NCBI GenBank assembly: GCA_942486035.1
Contig: CALNXK010000007.1
Location: 6,464,501-6,528,500 of the forward strand
From: Porites lobata
Lineage: Eukaryota > Cnidaria > Anthozoa > Scleractinia > Poritidae
DNA length: 64,000 nt
Direction of reading: 5' to 3'
Below, one piece after another: positions 43,435 through 56,400 of the stretch. The notes under the pieces were generated by a model, which saw nothing but the letters and a program-made list of their open reading frames with translations, did not search any database and had not been told where the DNA came from. Numbering within the stretch: the stretch's first letter is position 1; the number at the start of each line of letters is the position of its first letter. The position numbers were made by a program, and so were the translations under genes.

Positions 43435-44795
43435 ATTACCCGTGTCCAAATTATTGTCGAGCGATTCCAACTTAATTTTTTTCTGTGTCAAAATATGTGC
43501 TAACTGGTCATTTCCCAAAAATGCTATGGTATCTGTCTTTGTAATATAGTGAAGGTGTATGAGATTGAGTTGAAAGCTGCTTATACCCACATCAGCAATT
43601 CAGCACAGGCGAAGCGGGCTGGCACATCTGTAGATGGAAATCTTATGCCGACAGTGCCTTCGAAAGTAGCAAAGTCAGCAAAGCCTGGCTACCCAAAAGC
43701 AGCTCATAGGATTGAAGATGAAAGGCTGTACAAATCTTTATTTAAATCTCTTTTTAACAGAGCAGCCTACAAGTCAGTCATTTGCTTTCGGTAAGATTGG
43801 AGAGGTCCAAGGAGAAACGACAGAAACAGTAGTTACCGTAAGCGGAAGGGAGAGGGGACGAAAGGAGGGGTCAAGTGATCTTGTCCAGTCGTGTGGTAAC
43901 ATCTTTATCTTGCCTCAGATGCTTCCTCTTGCAAAATGAAATTGTATGTATTGCAGCAAGATGTAACCACTGCTACCAAAAAAACAAGGACAATTTTGAT
44001 TTTGTGCTTTGATACCGATGTGTTCAATCGGTTAACTTTCACAGGAGAGGCGGAAAGGGAAATAAGTGTTAAGGACATAAGGGGTTTTTTGAAAGAAAGC
44101 TTCGTTAATGAAAAAATCATTGAAAAGACTGAGAAAGAATTTATACATCATCAATCTCACATAATCGGTCATTTGGAATCCGTCACCATCGAAGAAGCCA
44201 GTGAATGTGTAGGGGAAGACGAACAACAAACAAATACCCCATTGAGAAGATCAAGACGAGCAAGGAAGAAGGCAAATTTTGACGAGTTTAAAAACAAATG
44301 TTTTATGATGATTGACTTGGAAAGTTAAGGTTAGTTCTAATGCTCATCCCACTCTGATGGATTGTGAATTTCGCTCGAATGCTTGAGATGATGTGTCACA
44401 CAAATTGAACGTCTCTCTTCGTTTATTTTTATTTTTTGCGGGAGGGAATTGAGTGTGTTTATAAGTGGTAAGCAAATTTATTACATGTAAAAGGGGAGCA
44501 AATAAGGAAAACGTGTGGGAACATGGGAACATAGGGCAATTTTGGAAGGGAACAAGGACCCCCCTGGGAGACCCTCATTTGAATTCAATTACAAAATGGC
44601 TGCTAGTGAAGGTGAGCGATCCCGACGATCTGACGGAAAAAAGGGGACTGTGAACAGTGTGTCAATGTTATAACTGATTGTAACTAATTATTTCATCTCG
44701 TTAGCTAAATAAAACGGTCATTTCTTTAGGTTCCGTAGGTTCCGCCCGCTTCCGCGGTCCGCTGAGTTCTGCAAATTAGTCTTACCCTGCTTTAG

Positions 44796-46350
44796 CATCT
44801 TGTTGATTTCATTTGTGTCGCTTTGTCTGTTGTGTCCGTCCGGTTCTGCGGGCAAAAATTTTGTTAGTATTTTGTAGGACTTGCATGTCTAAAGTCTGTA
44901 AGGAAGCGAGACATTCGTAACTACACTTGCACTGTAATTGGCTGGAATTGACATGTTCATTATCATAACCTCGGGCCTTTCCAGCAATAAATATATGACA
45001 TCTATTGCCAGAGATTATTCATTTCGAGGTAAAAGTAAGCTGTAATTAAGTCAAACGTTGTTGTCGTTTGCATGTCATGATAATTAATCAATTTAGAATA
45101 ATTATAGTATTTTCCTACTGACCGTTTTCACTTTGAGGAAGTAGTTTTATTAAATTATTCTCAGTGTATATTTATTGTATGTGCGACAATCAAGCTATAA
45201 ATTGAAGTAGGAAACCCTGAAATACCTTTTGGAACAATACCGTACATATTTTTAGTACATTAGCTATGAGGAAAATAATGTGTGATATAAAGTTTAATCA
45301 ACCATTGAAATTCTCTTGGATCTTTGATTTCCAAGTGATGCTTATTTATAATTATTGACTGCCTCAATTTCTAAATGCTCAGTAGTCTGTCCAAAGACTT
45401 TTTTTTTCATCTGACAAGTTTTCCCGGAAACTGCGGAAACCAGTGTAGCGTCAGTGCAACTAAAAAACAAAGTAAAAACAAACAAAAAACGAAGCAAAAA
45501 ACAGTTTAGTCAACTTCAAAATATATTCTAATGTATTTACAAGTTTTGAATGAGTTCAGTAATAGTCATGCATAGAAATTGCAGGGAGACGTATTAATAA
45601 ATGAAAATTGTATGGGAGGATGAGACTGCTGTTTTCCTTTTATTGCCTGCTCTCACCTTCACACCGTATAATTATACAGTTGAACCTCCTGAAAGCTACC
45701 ACCTCAAATGCCAAGATCCAGTGGTTTCTCACGTGAGGTACAGTCACTAGCTACAAGAATTGAGATGAGCTAGCCCTGAAACCCTCTTTTCTGAAGATAA
45801 TTTACATTGTTTTGCATGCAGTTTCTTAGTTTTTACTGTATGATATGCAGTTCCATGACATCAACAAAAGTTCTTTGTATGATGTGAGTAGTATCGCTGT
45901 GCTCTGTACAGAAAACATACACTGTACTTGATCGTTAACTAAACACCATGCGTAAAGTGGAAATGGTTGCTTACATGTATAAGAGTTTAAAAACAATGGA
46001 AAACTGAGACAGGTGAGGTGTACAAAAGGTTCCAAATGAAGGCTTTAAGTGGGAAAAAAATTGTGTTTTGAATAGGTACTTAGTTGCTTAAGGTAAGTGG
46101 CCTGCATGTGGAGGTAGTTATAAATAATTAATTAATTATTGTGTTCAATATTCTTTGATGCAATCATTTTTTAAGTATTCTGACATCTTACTCTTTTCAA
46201 TTTTGCTGAAGTAGCAGGGTCCGGCAAAAAATCGCTTTACAATGTTCTCTAACACTATTTTTTACATGTTTTCATAGGTACACAGTCTTCTAACACCCCT
46301 TCAGGTATGATTTACTAACTGTTAATGATATGGTATCCTCTTAAAACATT
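44796..46350. other. Stretch without a recognisable gene
   Basis: AT-rich, no coding frame or element boundary recognised up to the left terminus of the EnSpm-like element. Confidence 0.5.
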
Positions 46351-46365
46351 CCCTTACCAAAACCA

Positions 46366-46700
46366 CATATATGTTGCATATATGTGACGTATATGTAGCT
46401 GTAACATATATATGTCAAATAACTGTACATATATGTGACATATATGTAGAAGTTTTGAAGTGCCTATACATATATGTTACATATATGTAATATCTCATAG
46501 GATGATAAGACATATATGTGACATATATGTAAAAGTTTTGAAATGACCATGCATATATGTTACATATATGTAATATCTTTCAGGATAATTTAACATATAT
46601 GTGACATACATGTAGAAGTGCAGTATGATTATATATATATTAATTAATGTGCATGCATAAAAGGCACTTGGGACCACTCAACATACATGTGACATACTTG
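46366..46700. repeat. Left subterminal ACATATATGT array
   Basis: About a dozen palindromes ACATATATGT and close variants, many paired as ACATATATGTGACATATATG and spaced 60-75 bp apart with a recurring GAAGTTTTGAA linker. CACTA-type transposase or accessory proteins bind subterminal repeats in plants; binding here is inference. Confidence 0.85.
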
Positions 46701-46958
46701 ATGGCACCAGAAGGGAGTATTAAAAAAAAAAAATGAAACCCTAGAAAACTAGCAAGTGTCAGTGGGGGGACGTGGGGGCCGGGGGAGCCTTATTGACTTA
46801 ATAAATATTACAATATATGTCACAGAGCGAGTTTGAGCACCGATCGAGTTATTTTTCAGTCATAGTCCAAATTATTGATGTACATTTTTTTTTTTTTGCA
46901 TATGCATATATTTACATTAATTAAAGGTATCACACAACAATTTCCAGCTCCAATTGTT

Positions 46959-49900
46959 TCAGTCTGTTTCAATGAAATTCGGGAAGTGGGTCACATAAAC
47001 ACAATCATCAGCATCCTTAACATCTATAAAAACACATTTATGTAAGATGTTCCTGATTGGGATGACATCAACATTTTCCATTCTGAAAGAAATAAAAAGA
47101 AAATGAGGTAGGAAATACAAAATGAGGCCATTTTTAAGATGCGGAACAAAACAAAAGATCTCAATATCGCTGTCCATCTTTTAGCCATAAAGTAATTAAG
47201 TTCTTTTGTTTTATTACCAAAACCTACATTTATATACAGGTATATTTGTATTTCTTAAACAATAATTTGTACCCTTGGATAATGCTATTGATCCAAGTTC
47301 TTATTTCAACGTACACTGTGAAGTTAGCAAAGTTGCTGCATTGACATATTATTGCATTAATAGATGATTGTGACAGTGTAGTGGTTATATAGTCATCAAC
47401 AGTAAATACATGACGCATCTTGTGTTCTGATGTTTCAATACTCCAACTGCCCAATTGTACCGTAGCTATTAGGAGACCCATTATCTGGATGGTTGGTAGA
47501 AATCGGATCAAACAAATTCTGATGCTTGGTATGTAAGTGTGATATTAAAAAAAAAAAAAGATTTTCCAAAAGCAAAAACTTAACTGCACAATTAATTTAT
47601 CCAATGGTTTAAACACAGATAGGACATTTGACATGTTTGTGTACCTTGGCTTCTGCATGATCTGAAGCTGCTTCTGGATTCCTTCAATTCCAGCTTTTTC
47701 CAGAAGGTTAGAATCTCTTAATGGTTCCATGTGCACAACAATGGCAAAGTGTTGATCTTTGTTGCACTGGCATAAGGCAATACAAGCACGTTGGCAAATG
47801 GGTGTATGTTTCACAAAATACTGTATTTGACCACATTCCCTCCTCTTCTGACTGTCTTCATAGGTTACAGTGTAACTGTTTCTTCTGGAAACACGGCCAT
47901 ATGATTTAGAGTGAAATACTTCACCACGAATGATTGCCCTCTTAAAACTCTGGCATCTTCCCAGAGCCAAATCTCCAGTGAAATCCTTGATATGCTGCTC
48001 TATAGTTTCTGGGACCTCAAAGTCAGTAAAAGCACCAAGTAAATGCACTCCATCCTCAAGCTTTGTTGACCTTAAATGCATAAAAAAAACATATCAATTT
48101 TTTTTACCAATGGCTTAATGTATATCGACCAATAAGAACGAACTAAACTAAGGTATTAACAGGGTTAGAATCATGTTACTTTTGAGTCTTATGGACTATG
48201 AACACGTCACTGTTATTGATTTTAAAGCTAAATCAATATAGTATTTGAAACATACTACTGCCATACATACTTCTGTTCTTTTCCAAATTTCATCCTTCTG
48301 TACAAACTGTAACTAGGAGAGTCTTTGTCCAATTTCCGCGCAAGGTCTGGAGCAATTTTGACTGCAGAGACTGAGGATGCTATCTACAAAAGATCAAAAG
48401 AATCCTTCCATACATCTTATTGATCAATGAGTAAATTAATTATTAGACTTGCTTTTAGATACCTTTCAAATATATATTTTATGAGCACAGTATTATTGAT
48501 TCTTGCTATTTTGATCACCTGCATATCTATGTTCTGGGTGCCATGGAAAAGCGCAGTTAACTCCCCATTTGCATCCTCAAAGTCAAAAGTTGAATTTGCC
48601 CACAGTGGTCCAAGATTGTGAACTGATGCATGTATGTGAAGCAAATTATGGATATTGATGGTCATATGACGCTCAGCTGAAAAAAAAAATGCAAACACCC
48701 CATTTCACTAGCTGTAAAAGCCACCATGGTGTCAAAATAATTAACTATTAATTGACAAATACATTGATCTCAACAAAAGTTAATGCATGGAGGCCCAAAT
48801 GAAGCAGTTAAATACTCACAATAGAGGGCATCCATCAGCATCACAAATTTTGCCAGAAGGTTTCCACTCTGATTGACTTCTTCTGGTGAAATAGTCTGCT
48901 GATTCACCAGCCACACACTAAATGCAAGAAGCATGAAGTGGTGAAGATAAACATCGGGAAGAACACCAACCAGGCAAGGAACGCTGTAGTAAAACAGCCA
49001 ATTTCGGTATTCGGTTGCTGTGAAAAAAAAAAAAAGAACCATAGGGTATATGTATTACAAGAAAACATGCCTACTTTAAACAGTACACGACTGTATGCTC
49101 ATCTATCACATATGTAGACTTAATGGATATTATACCTTTAAAATACTTGCGATGAGTTTCAATAGGTCTGGGTGTTCTTGTGATATTCATGGGTGGATGG
49201 ATACTACAAAGACGCTCATCAATAATACTGACACGATCACCACAGTACCAAGGTTGGTCCTTGTGTTTTGAATCAAACCACAGGGCCATCAATTGTCGTG
49301 TAACTCCCAGCAGGACCCCATGCATGTAATCCAGGCAAACACCTTTACTGATATCATAGTGTTTAAGGCTTGCAAACTGGCAAACACCTTTCATCCCATT
49401 TACCTAAGAAAATGTAAGAAAACAAATAATTATGAAAGTGCACTTTATAGATGTACATGTAGATGTCAATTAAACTAAGGTCTACTGTACACTGTAGTGT
49501 AAGGTCGACTAGAACAGTACATTTCGTATTTTATTTTTGTGTTAAATGTTTCATATGTATTAGTCATAGTTTTCTATGTAGGTTTCTAAATCTAAGTGAA
49601 ATTACAAAAATTAATGCTTATAAGGCTCCTTGAGGTATTGAAAATTCTTGTGATGATTCAGAAACCCCATTAGAAAATGACAATAGTATAATACAACTTC
49701 GACACTCTGTGAATGTAGGGTCTTCAATGTGCGAAAAAAAAAACAAAAAAAACAAACACTAACACCCAGGATAAAGGTATATATGAAGTAGACTAAATCA
49801 TTTCATGACATTTAATGACAGTACACTAACTTACAGGTTTTCCTCCTGATGTACCCTGCAGAAACTGCAAGCCATCTGCAACCATACTTTCTTTTGTGCG

Positions 49901-52900
49901 TTCTTTAGCAAGTCCATTGTTTGATTCAAAATTGAAAGGAAAAACTGTAACTCTTCCCCTGTGTCCTTCTTTCACACTTGATTTGCAAGACATTCCCAAA
50001 ACCATGCAGTAACAGCAGCTGCAAAAGCCATTGTACTGAACCATCTCTAAAAAGGAACACCTTGCAGGAAGATCAAGAACTGAGCCAAGAAGGAACACAT
50101 GACTGGTAAAATTTCCCTTATCTGGAATCTCCATAACAAGTCCTAAAAGTGTATATAAACAAAGTATATTTTAAATTATTTGTACAATAACAAAATAATG
50201 TATAATCATGTTGTTGGGACAGTGGGTCCACATCTACTACACATATTACATACACAGGACAATGAACTCAGCTCAACTGGCCAGGGCTCAATGTTTCCAA
50301 TAATATAAAAACTCTAGTAGTAATCAAAAGTGGATTTGATAGGATATTTTGTGGGAATACAATTGTTAAGAGTCACCGTAAATTCTAAACCACTGTTTTC
50401 TGTAGTCACCAACTTGGCACCAAAAACGTACACAAATCATGCAAACAATGAAAATGATCACCGCTTGGCAGCACAGGATGCACAAGATTAGGATACATTC
50501 TCCTAATGTCAAACTTAATTATGCATCTAGTCAGTATAATACACTACCATACAAGTTGGCCAGGAGAAATCACGTACATTTATTCCTAGTACAGTTTGCT
50601 TGAAAACTTTATACAAAATTTTATATACACTCTAAATATAAGTACATGTACAGTGTATATATGTTGTGGCTGAAACTTGTTTTTAGTTTTAAAACTATAC
50701 TTTCCTTTGTCTTATATTTATAACTACATTTTAAAACAGGGAAAATAAAAATCAACCTTGCCAAACAAACTTTAAACCATAAAAAAATTTAGTTAGCCAC
50801 AACATAGACATGAACATAAAGCTGTCTCAGAGACACCATGTATCCAGGTACCTTTTGTTTCAAGGTCTTCTAATGAAGTTCTGAAAGGTTTCAAAAGGTA
50901 GACATCACAGGTTTTTGTCACTGAACCAGAGGCCACCCAAAAGCATGTTCTCCAATCGTTTCCTATTAATTAAAACATGAAAACATTAAAATGCACTTAC
51001 GAATTTACATTTATCAGAGTCAGAGCTTTTTTTTCCAGCCTAGAAAAAGGAACAATAGGGTAAGAGTAATGAAAGTTAGTTTTTAAATAAAAAGGGTCTG
51101 ATACGGAACTCTATAATAATATCCTTTGATGAAAATAATGGTTTGGCACAATCACAGAAAATAGTAGTGAAAAATGTTGTTAAATAACCAATGTAATTCA
51201 GTTCAACTAAGTATATGTACAGTATGTGTCATTCCAGTCATCAACAAGGCAACTAATTTTTTGCAATGTTTTCGGAAATAGTATTGTGAATAGAGAATAC
51301 AATGATAATTCCAAAAGTTTAATAAGATGCACTTACAATTCACCAATAATAATTTACTCTAATTTTTACCTTTTACTTGGTGGCAACTCATTGATCTCAA
51401 AGTACACTGGCCAAATACTTGAACCTGATGATTTGAAGATAGAAACACCATCTGTATTGAACTTTAAGGATAAGTTCTCTGGCTGAGAAAGTGGGCCATT
51501 ATTTTCAAACAGCTTCTTGTAGAGATGGCCATCATATACATCCTCAATGTTGTGAGGGGATGTCTTCTCTCGCAGAAAGCGGTACTTTATATCTTCCTGA
51601 AATTCTCTTCCTAATATCAGATGACAAAAAAAAATACAACAAAAGAAAATCAAGCTTACTGGTTGAATGATAAAACATCACTGCACTCTTTTATCACAAA
51701 ATACTGTGATTTGAGTGTCAGTCGACACCACCAGCAGATTATAGCTATTAATTTGATGTAGCTCAATTGCCACAGGATGAGGTTTCTGCATTTATCAGAA
51801 TAAGTGCCCACCTTGAATAAACATCGACCTTAAAGGACCTAACATTAAAGAAGCGCACAGGGCACTTATTCAAATACATATGGTGAGTAAGATAGTAAGA
51901 ATTTCCACAGCCAAGGTGGGTAACACAAATCGAGACCTTGATAATTTTGCTATCATGTGAAAACCGACTCCAATAATATTTTTTTTTTACATATACATTT
52001 AAAAACTAAATCATCATTTTAGGCTTAACTTTCAGAGACTTTGAAACTTTTTTGTCACATGGATCTTACTGGCCCATTATAGGACCAAATATTTGGAAAT
52101 ATTATACTTCAATAGGGGTGACTGCATATTTTAAGCGATATATATATCTAGCTATTATCCCAGGAAGCATCGAAAGTGGCTAAATATATGATGCTGTAGT
52201 TAAGCCAGTATTTATATTTATTCCATTTTAACATCAATCACTGTTGTATATGTTGTAGTTTGAAATGAATCTTAGGTCAAAATGATTTCAAACTTGGTTA
52301 GTTTTGATTTTCTTTTGTTCCAGATTGATTACCATAATCCTAAGACAAAGAAAAGTACAAATCAAACTAGTTTGAAATCATTTTAACATAAGATCATTTT
52401 AAACTGCAACATATAAAATTATATTTTCTTACTTACTTTGCATAAGCTCGTTTAGCTGACTTTCGACAGAAAGGATGACAAAATATGACTTCTTCTTTGG
52501 ATCTCTCACATCATTGTTGCAAATGGAGCACACATCAGGAGTATCACTTAAAACACCAAGATACTCAGAGCAAAAACTGCAGTAAAAGTGTTTTGTTATG
52601 GGAAGCTCGAAGTCAGCAAAGTACCTCTTGAGCTCACTGAGTGAGTTGACACACTTGTTGAGTGGACCAGGAATGCAGTGCAAATTGATCAAAGAAATTA
52701 CGTCTGAAAGACAACTTCCATTCAGATTGTGAGCTACAGCCAAAGTAAGAATCAAAAGAATGCTTTCCGACAACAAAAGAGGCGACCCAGGGTATACATA
52801 TACAGGGTCTTCTTCATCAGTCGATTTACTCCTGATGTGATTATAACTGTCTCCACGTGCACAGAATTGGTCGTCATCTGAAGATGTGGAGCTTCGATCG

Positions 52901-53253
52901 TCTTCTGAGATATCACTCCAAATCGCATCCAGTTTTTCTACACTGTCGTCATCATGCGTTGATTCCGACAAAACGTCTGACAATTCGTGGTCTAGATCTT
53001 GATAACTAGAACATGAAGCCAAGTACATATTTGTAATGTTTAAATCCGATTCGTCCGATGATGCTTGACTATTTTCGAAAACAACATCAACAGTTCGCTT
53101 GAAACACGTTTTTTTTCTTTGTTCATCTTCATCCGATGAGAAGTTTGCTTTTCGCCTGTTATGTCGGGAAACAGTGGCTTTCGGCTTAGGTATAGCAGGG
53201 TTTCTTCGATGCGAGTTGTATCGACCTCTCTTCTTTCGTTTCGTCGACTCCAT
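46959..53253 (-). CDS. Tnp2-like (CACTA/EnSpm) transposase, frameshifted
   Basis: Start ATG 53253. Exons on the minus strand: 53253-52437, 51610-51370, about 50953-50852, 50142-49835, 49403-49136, 49017-48820, 48676-48519, 48383-48271, 48070-47645, and a last exon ending at stop 46959. The N-terminus is basic then acidic, then a C4 zinc motif (YCSFCSEYLG, VCSICNND). The Tnp2 core follows: WPVYFEINELPPSKR, ENMLLGGLWF, LDLPARCSFLEMVQYNGFCS, KGVCLDYMHGVLLGVTRQLM, TEYRNWLFYYSVPCL and HNLLHIHASVHNLGPLWANS with FDFEDANGEL. These are the signature blocks of animal EnSpm transposases. The third exon needs all three frames to read the expected SDK...LKPF passage, which suggests two one-base losses in A and T runs. 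As read, the gene is broken there. Confidence 0.82.
50655..50812. mobile_element. MITE in a transposase intron
   Basis: ATGTTGTGGCT at the left is mirrored by AGCCACAACAT at the right; AAAACTA and TTTAGTT type sequence is mirrored further in. It interrupts non-coding sequence between the second and fourth exons. Confidence 0.55.
52253..52412. mobile_element. MITE in the first transposase intron
   Basis: Arms of about 45 bp share GTTGTAGTTTGAAATGA/GTTGCAGTTTAAAATGA and AAAATGATTTCAAACT in opposite orientation. Confidence 0.65.
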
Positions 53254-53472
53254 GGTCAACTCAGGAAAGACTGCAGGTAGAGTGGACTGGCATCTAATAC
53301 ATATCAAAATCCCCTGCTGATTGGCTTACACCTAACACGTGACTACACAAAATGAGCGCGAAAACTTCACAGAGGCCGTTTTCGCGCTCATTTGTTCATT
53401 TCGTTGTTCCTTTCGTTGTTCGTTTTGAAGAGGATCGAGTTCGGTTTTGTCAGCTTGTAGATTTCTGCAATT
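53254..53472. promoter_or_regulatory. Shared bidirectional promoter of transposase and BEN genes
   Basis: Only 219 bp separate the two start codons. In the middle is a perfect 16-bp inverted repeat, AAATGAGCGCGAAAAC at 53350-53365 and its reverse complement at 53378-53393, with a 12-bp spacer. Each arm contains TTTTCGCGC, which matches the E2F consensus TTTSSCGC. A tandem CGTTGTTC lies at 53402-53423. I infer that the divergent pair is co-regulated, possibly with host E2F (S-phase) control or self-binding by an encoded protein. Confidence 0.6.
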
Positions 53473-56400
53473 ATGAGGAAAACAAAAGCACCTTCTCGCT
53501 TCACTGATCATCTTGGTAAGTCATTTTACTTCCAAATGTAATTCTTGTAAGTGCCTAAATTAAGATTATTGTTCTAAAACAATGATTTTGAGAGCTCGGC
53601 CCATGCTTATATAGGAATTAATTAAATTACAGGCGTGCGTTTCGCGGTTCAATGAACGCGGTTTAAAAAACACGCTTCTACGACCTATATAAACTCTTTC
53701 TAGTAAATATACACTGCAATCTTTTGCTTGAATAAAATAAATTTAGGCTTTTGCATTATACGATGGAGCTTGGCAATCAATTTTGTAGTTTTAAATGCTG
53801 GGAAGAATGTCGCATATATGCTGGGGACAGAACACGTGCAACGTACAGCTCGTAGTCCTTTCAACCTCTTCAGAGGTTGAATAAGACGTGCATAATTTTA
53901 TCGTTATATGTTCACCTCATATCTCATATATATTTCGAACTTTTCATTCATGCTCAATAATTTCTAAGAATTTTCCAGGATATCAGTTGTTTCGGATATT
54001 GTGCAAGGATTAATTCGTTCCGAAGATCATCATTAATTAGGCTTTCGTTCCACTCATTTCAATATTGCCGCGTTCATTTACAAATGTAACTGTTCGCCAA
54101 ATCTGTCAAAATCGCTTCTTTCTCGTTTCTATCTGATGTTGATATCTTCGACTTGCTCAATTAATAATCGACGGCAAAGAAAAGAGGGACTGCTTACAGT
54201 CTGGTCATAGCCTGGTTATTGATTGATAGATTAATTGTATAGATGGCACTTTTGAAATTGGGATCACCCCTCGATTTTTCATTTATCATTGTCAAGGTAA
54301 TAAATAATGCATGATTCATTCTTTAGCTATACATTCCATCTTTGATAGATCTGGATAGATTAGTAACTGGTTTATTCTTAAACAACAACGATCAGTTTCT
54401 TTTCGATCAACTTTGATATTTGGCTCAGGATCAAAGCTCTTGACCATGCACTATATAAGCTGAGAGCAACTTCAAGATTCTTTGCGAAATTTCAATATGT
54501 TAACTTCAAGATTGCATTCTTATTATTTAGTGTGCAGCATACAAACTGGTTTGTCTGGTGCCATTAATTGATTATAATATCGTTGATGTGTCTTATTATA
54601 TTTTGTTCTTTATCGTAGACCACTACCTTGTTGTCTTCAAGGATGACAACATCAAAAATATAGTCAGTGCTGATGAGATTAGAAACTGTGAAAAAAATTG
54701 AAAAAGGAGCATCTTGTGATGCACTGTGGACGGATGCCCATCACAAGGACTGGTATCCTGCATTTGTTGTGGACATTGGAGGTAAGACTAATTAAATCAT
54801 CACAAAATAAAGGCCTGGCCATGCATTAACACAAACTGATAAATCCCAGGGTGAGAGGAAGGAGCAAAGGGCCTTCCTAAGTAGGATTTTATAGTTCACT
54901 GTACATTGTATTTGTATTATAATTATTATAACAACATGGCATTGATTTCATTTGCCTTTAATTTGGTGTTATAAGCTGGAAAAGTATACATAACACTGAT
55001 GGGTATAATTTGCAAAAAGTTGTTGCATGACAGTCAAAACAGGTCAAGTATTTCTTTTAGTGAGCTTCCATGTAGTGGAATGTCAATTTTAGTTGCACTG
55101 AATTAATGTAATTTGACATATTATTTCTAGACATTTGCATAATCAATTCCTGCAATGATTGGCATTTCCCTTGTTTCTGTTTGCCACACAAGACACTCAA
55201 TCTTTTCAAGCCTCCCAAGAATTCATCTGACATAACTATGATATTCTTCCATTTGTCTGACTTCAGTGTTTTCTTTTTAAATGTCTGCTATCCTACAGAT
55301 CTAGAGTATCTGACAAATGTCCAGCAGAGAAGAACTCAAAAGAAAAAAATTGCCAACTAAGACAAAAGCCAAAGTAGACAAAGGGGGGAAAGGGAAAAGG
55401 AAGAGAACAAATGTCTGGTCTAGCACAGAAAAAGGAAAGACGGAATCCGATCCAGAAGTAAACAAAAGTGAAGACGAATGTGAAGAAAAAAAAAAAAGGA
55501 AGAAATTATCTATGGAGGCCAAGGCCAAAAAAGGCCGCAAAGGCAAAAGCCGCAAAGGAAGCCCTGCTAAAGCAGAGGCTTCAGCAGGCAAAGACATTCC
55601 AAATTAAAAACCAAATAAGTAGCTCTTCCCATGAATGTTCGAAGAGCTGAGTGACTCTGAAAGCGAGCGTGCATGTAGTCTTCAACAGGCCAAAGTATCT
55701 CCAAGCCAGCAGTCACATAGCTCATCCCTTGGATATTCTGGAAGCTTAATAATGGTTGATTCTGAGAGTGAGCCGTTAAACAGCAGTGAGGATGAGTACT
55801 TCCCAGGTGATGAAGAGATGCATGCTGATGATGATTTTGTAGGAATGGAAGTTACTGTGCCATACCGCTCACCGCTAAAGGAACTTTTTCAGAAGGGTAT
55901 GTCTAAGTTTTGGGCTGTTGAAAAACCTGTAGTTAGCATTCCTACTACTTGACCTGAACAGATGAACCTTATGTTTTTTTTTTCTGATTTCTGTTCCAAA
56001 TTTGCATGCAAATCCAAAACTATCCATATTACTGAGAATTAGGAACCAGAATGGTTTAAGGAAAATATGCCACCAAAATCTCAACCTTCACCAAACAAAG
56101 CACTCATCATTGACAAGCCCTTCTTGTGTTCTTTTTAACATATAATGTGCTTTAATGTGATCTAATTAGCTATTTCTTAATTATAACTCAAAGCAACCAA
56201 GAAAAGTGAAAATGATTAGTACATGCAGTTATCACTTGTAAGGTCCTTCCAAGTTACACTTAAGGTACTCTACACTTTTATCCCAATGATGAAATTTTAT
56301 TCAGATGCATGCATACATGTATATTTTGAAAGGTGATGCTAAAGTTGCACCAATATCAAGGAAAGAGAAGGGATCAAGGAATCTGACAGATGGAGCTCAA

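Larger units (their letters stand above)
41887..44328 (+). other. Possible spliced gene of unknown function, interrupted
   Basis: Protein-like frames lie at 41887-42129 (ARFRVTISVKDFQVTANC, VFAIDSQEQWNAAISK), 43549-43790 (KVYEIELKAAYTHIS, KPGYPKAAHRIEDERLYK; donor GTAAGATT at the end) and up to 44328 (VKDIRGFLKESFVNEK, then an acidic patch and RRSRRARKKANFDEF with a basic end). I do not recognise any domain. Exon joins could not be made consistent in phase. The 42152-43434 insertion separates the first two pieces. It could be an accessory gene of the surrounding transposon or a captured host fragment. Confidence 0.3.
41466..44576. mobile_element. Possible inner element with GAGGGTYTCCCAGGGG termini
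   Basis: GAGGGTTTCCCAGGGG at 41466 is mirrored by CCCCTGGGAGACCCTC ending at 44576. Internal GGGAACA repeats lie next to both ends. No target duplication was found, so the boundaries are tentative. Confidence 0.4.
40137..44787. mobile_element. 4.65-kb DNA element with ~130-bp inverted termini
   Basis: GGTAAGACTAATCTGCAGAAC at the left, with CCTAAAGAAATGAC and ATAATTAGTTACAAT further in, is mirrored at the right down to 44787. The 8-bp duplication TGCTTTAG is at 40129-40136 and 44788-44795. An 8-bp duplication fits hAT or Mutator-like elements. No transposase was recognised. Other elements are nested inside, so the age order is outer, then inner (41466-44576), then innermost (42152-43434). 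Confidence 0.72.

Noticed and set aside
46366..46700. Regularly spaced palindromes that resemble a CRISPR array
   Set aside because: The repeats are short, AT-only palindromes with near-identical linkers, occur at both ends of a transposon, and sit in a genome with spliced genes and LTR elements. They are subterminal transposon repeats.
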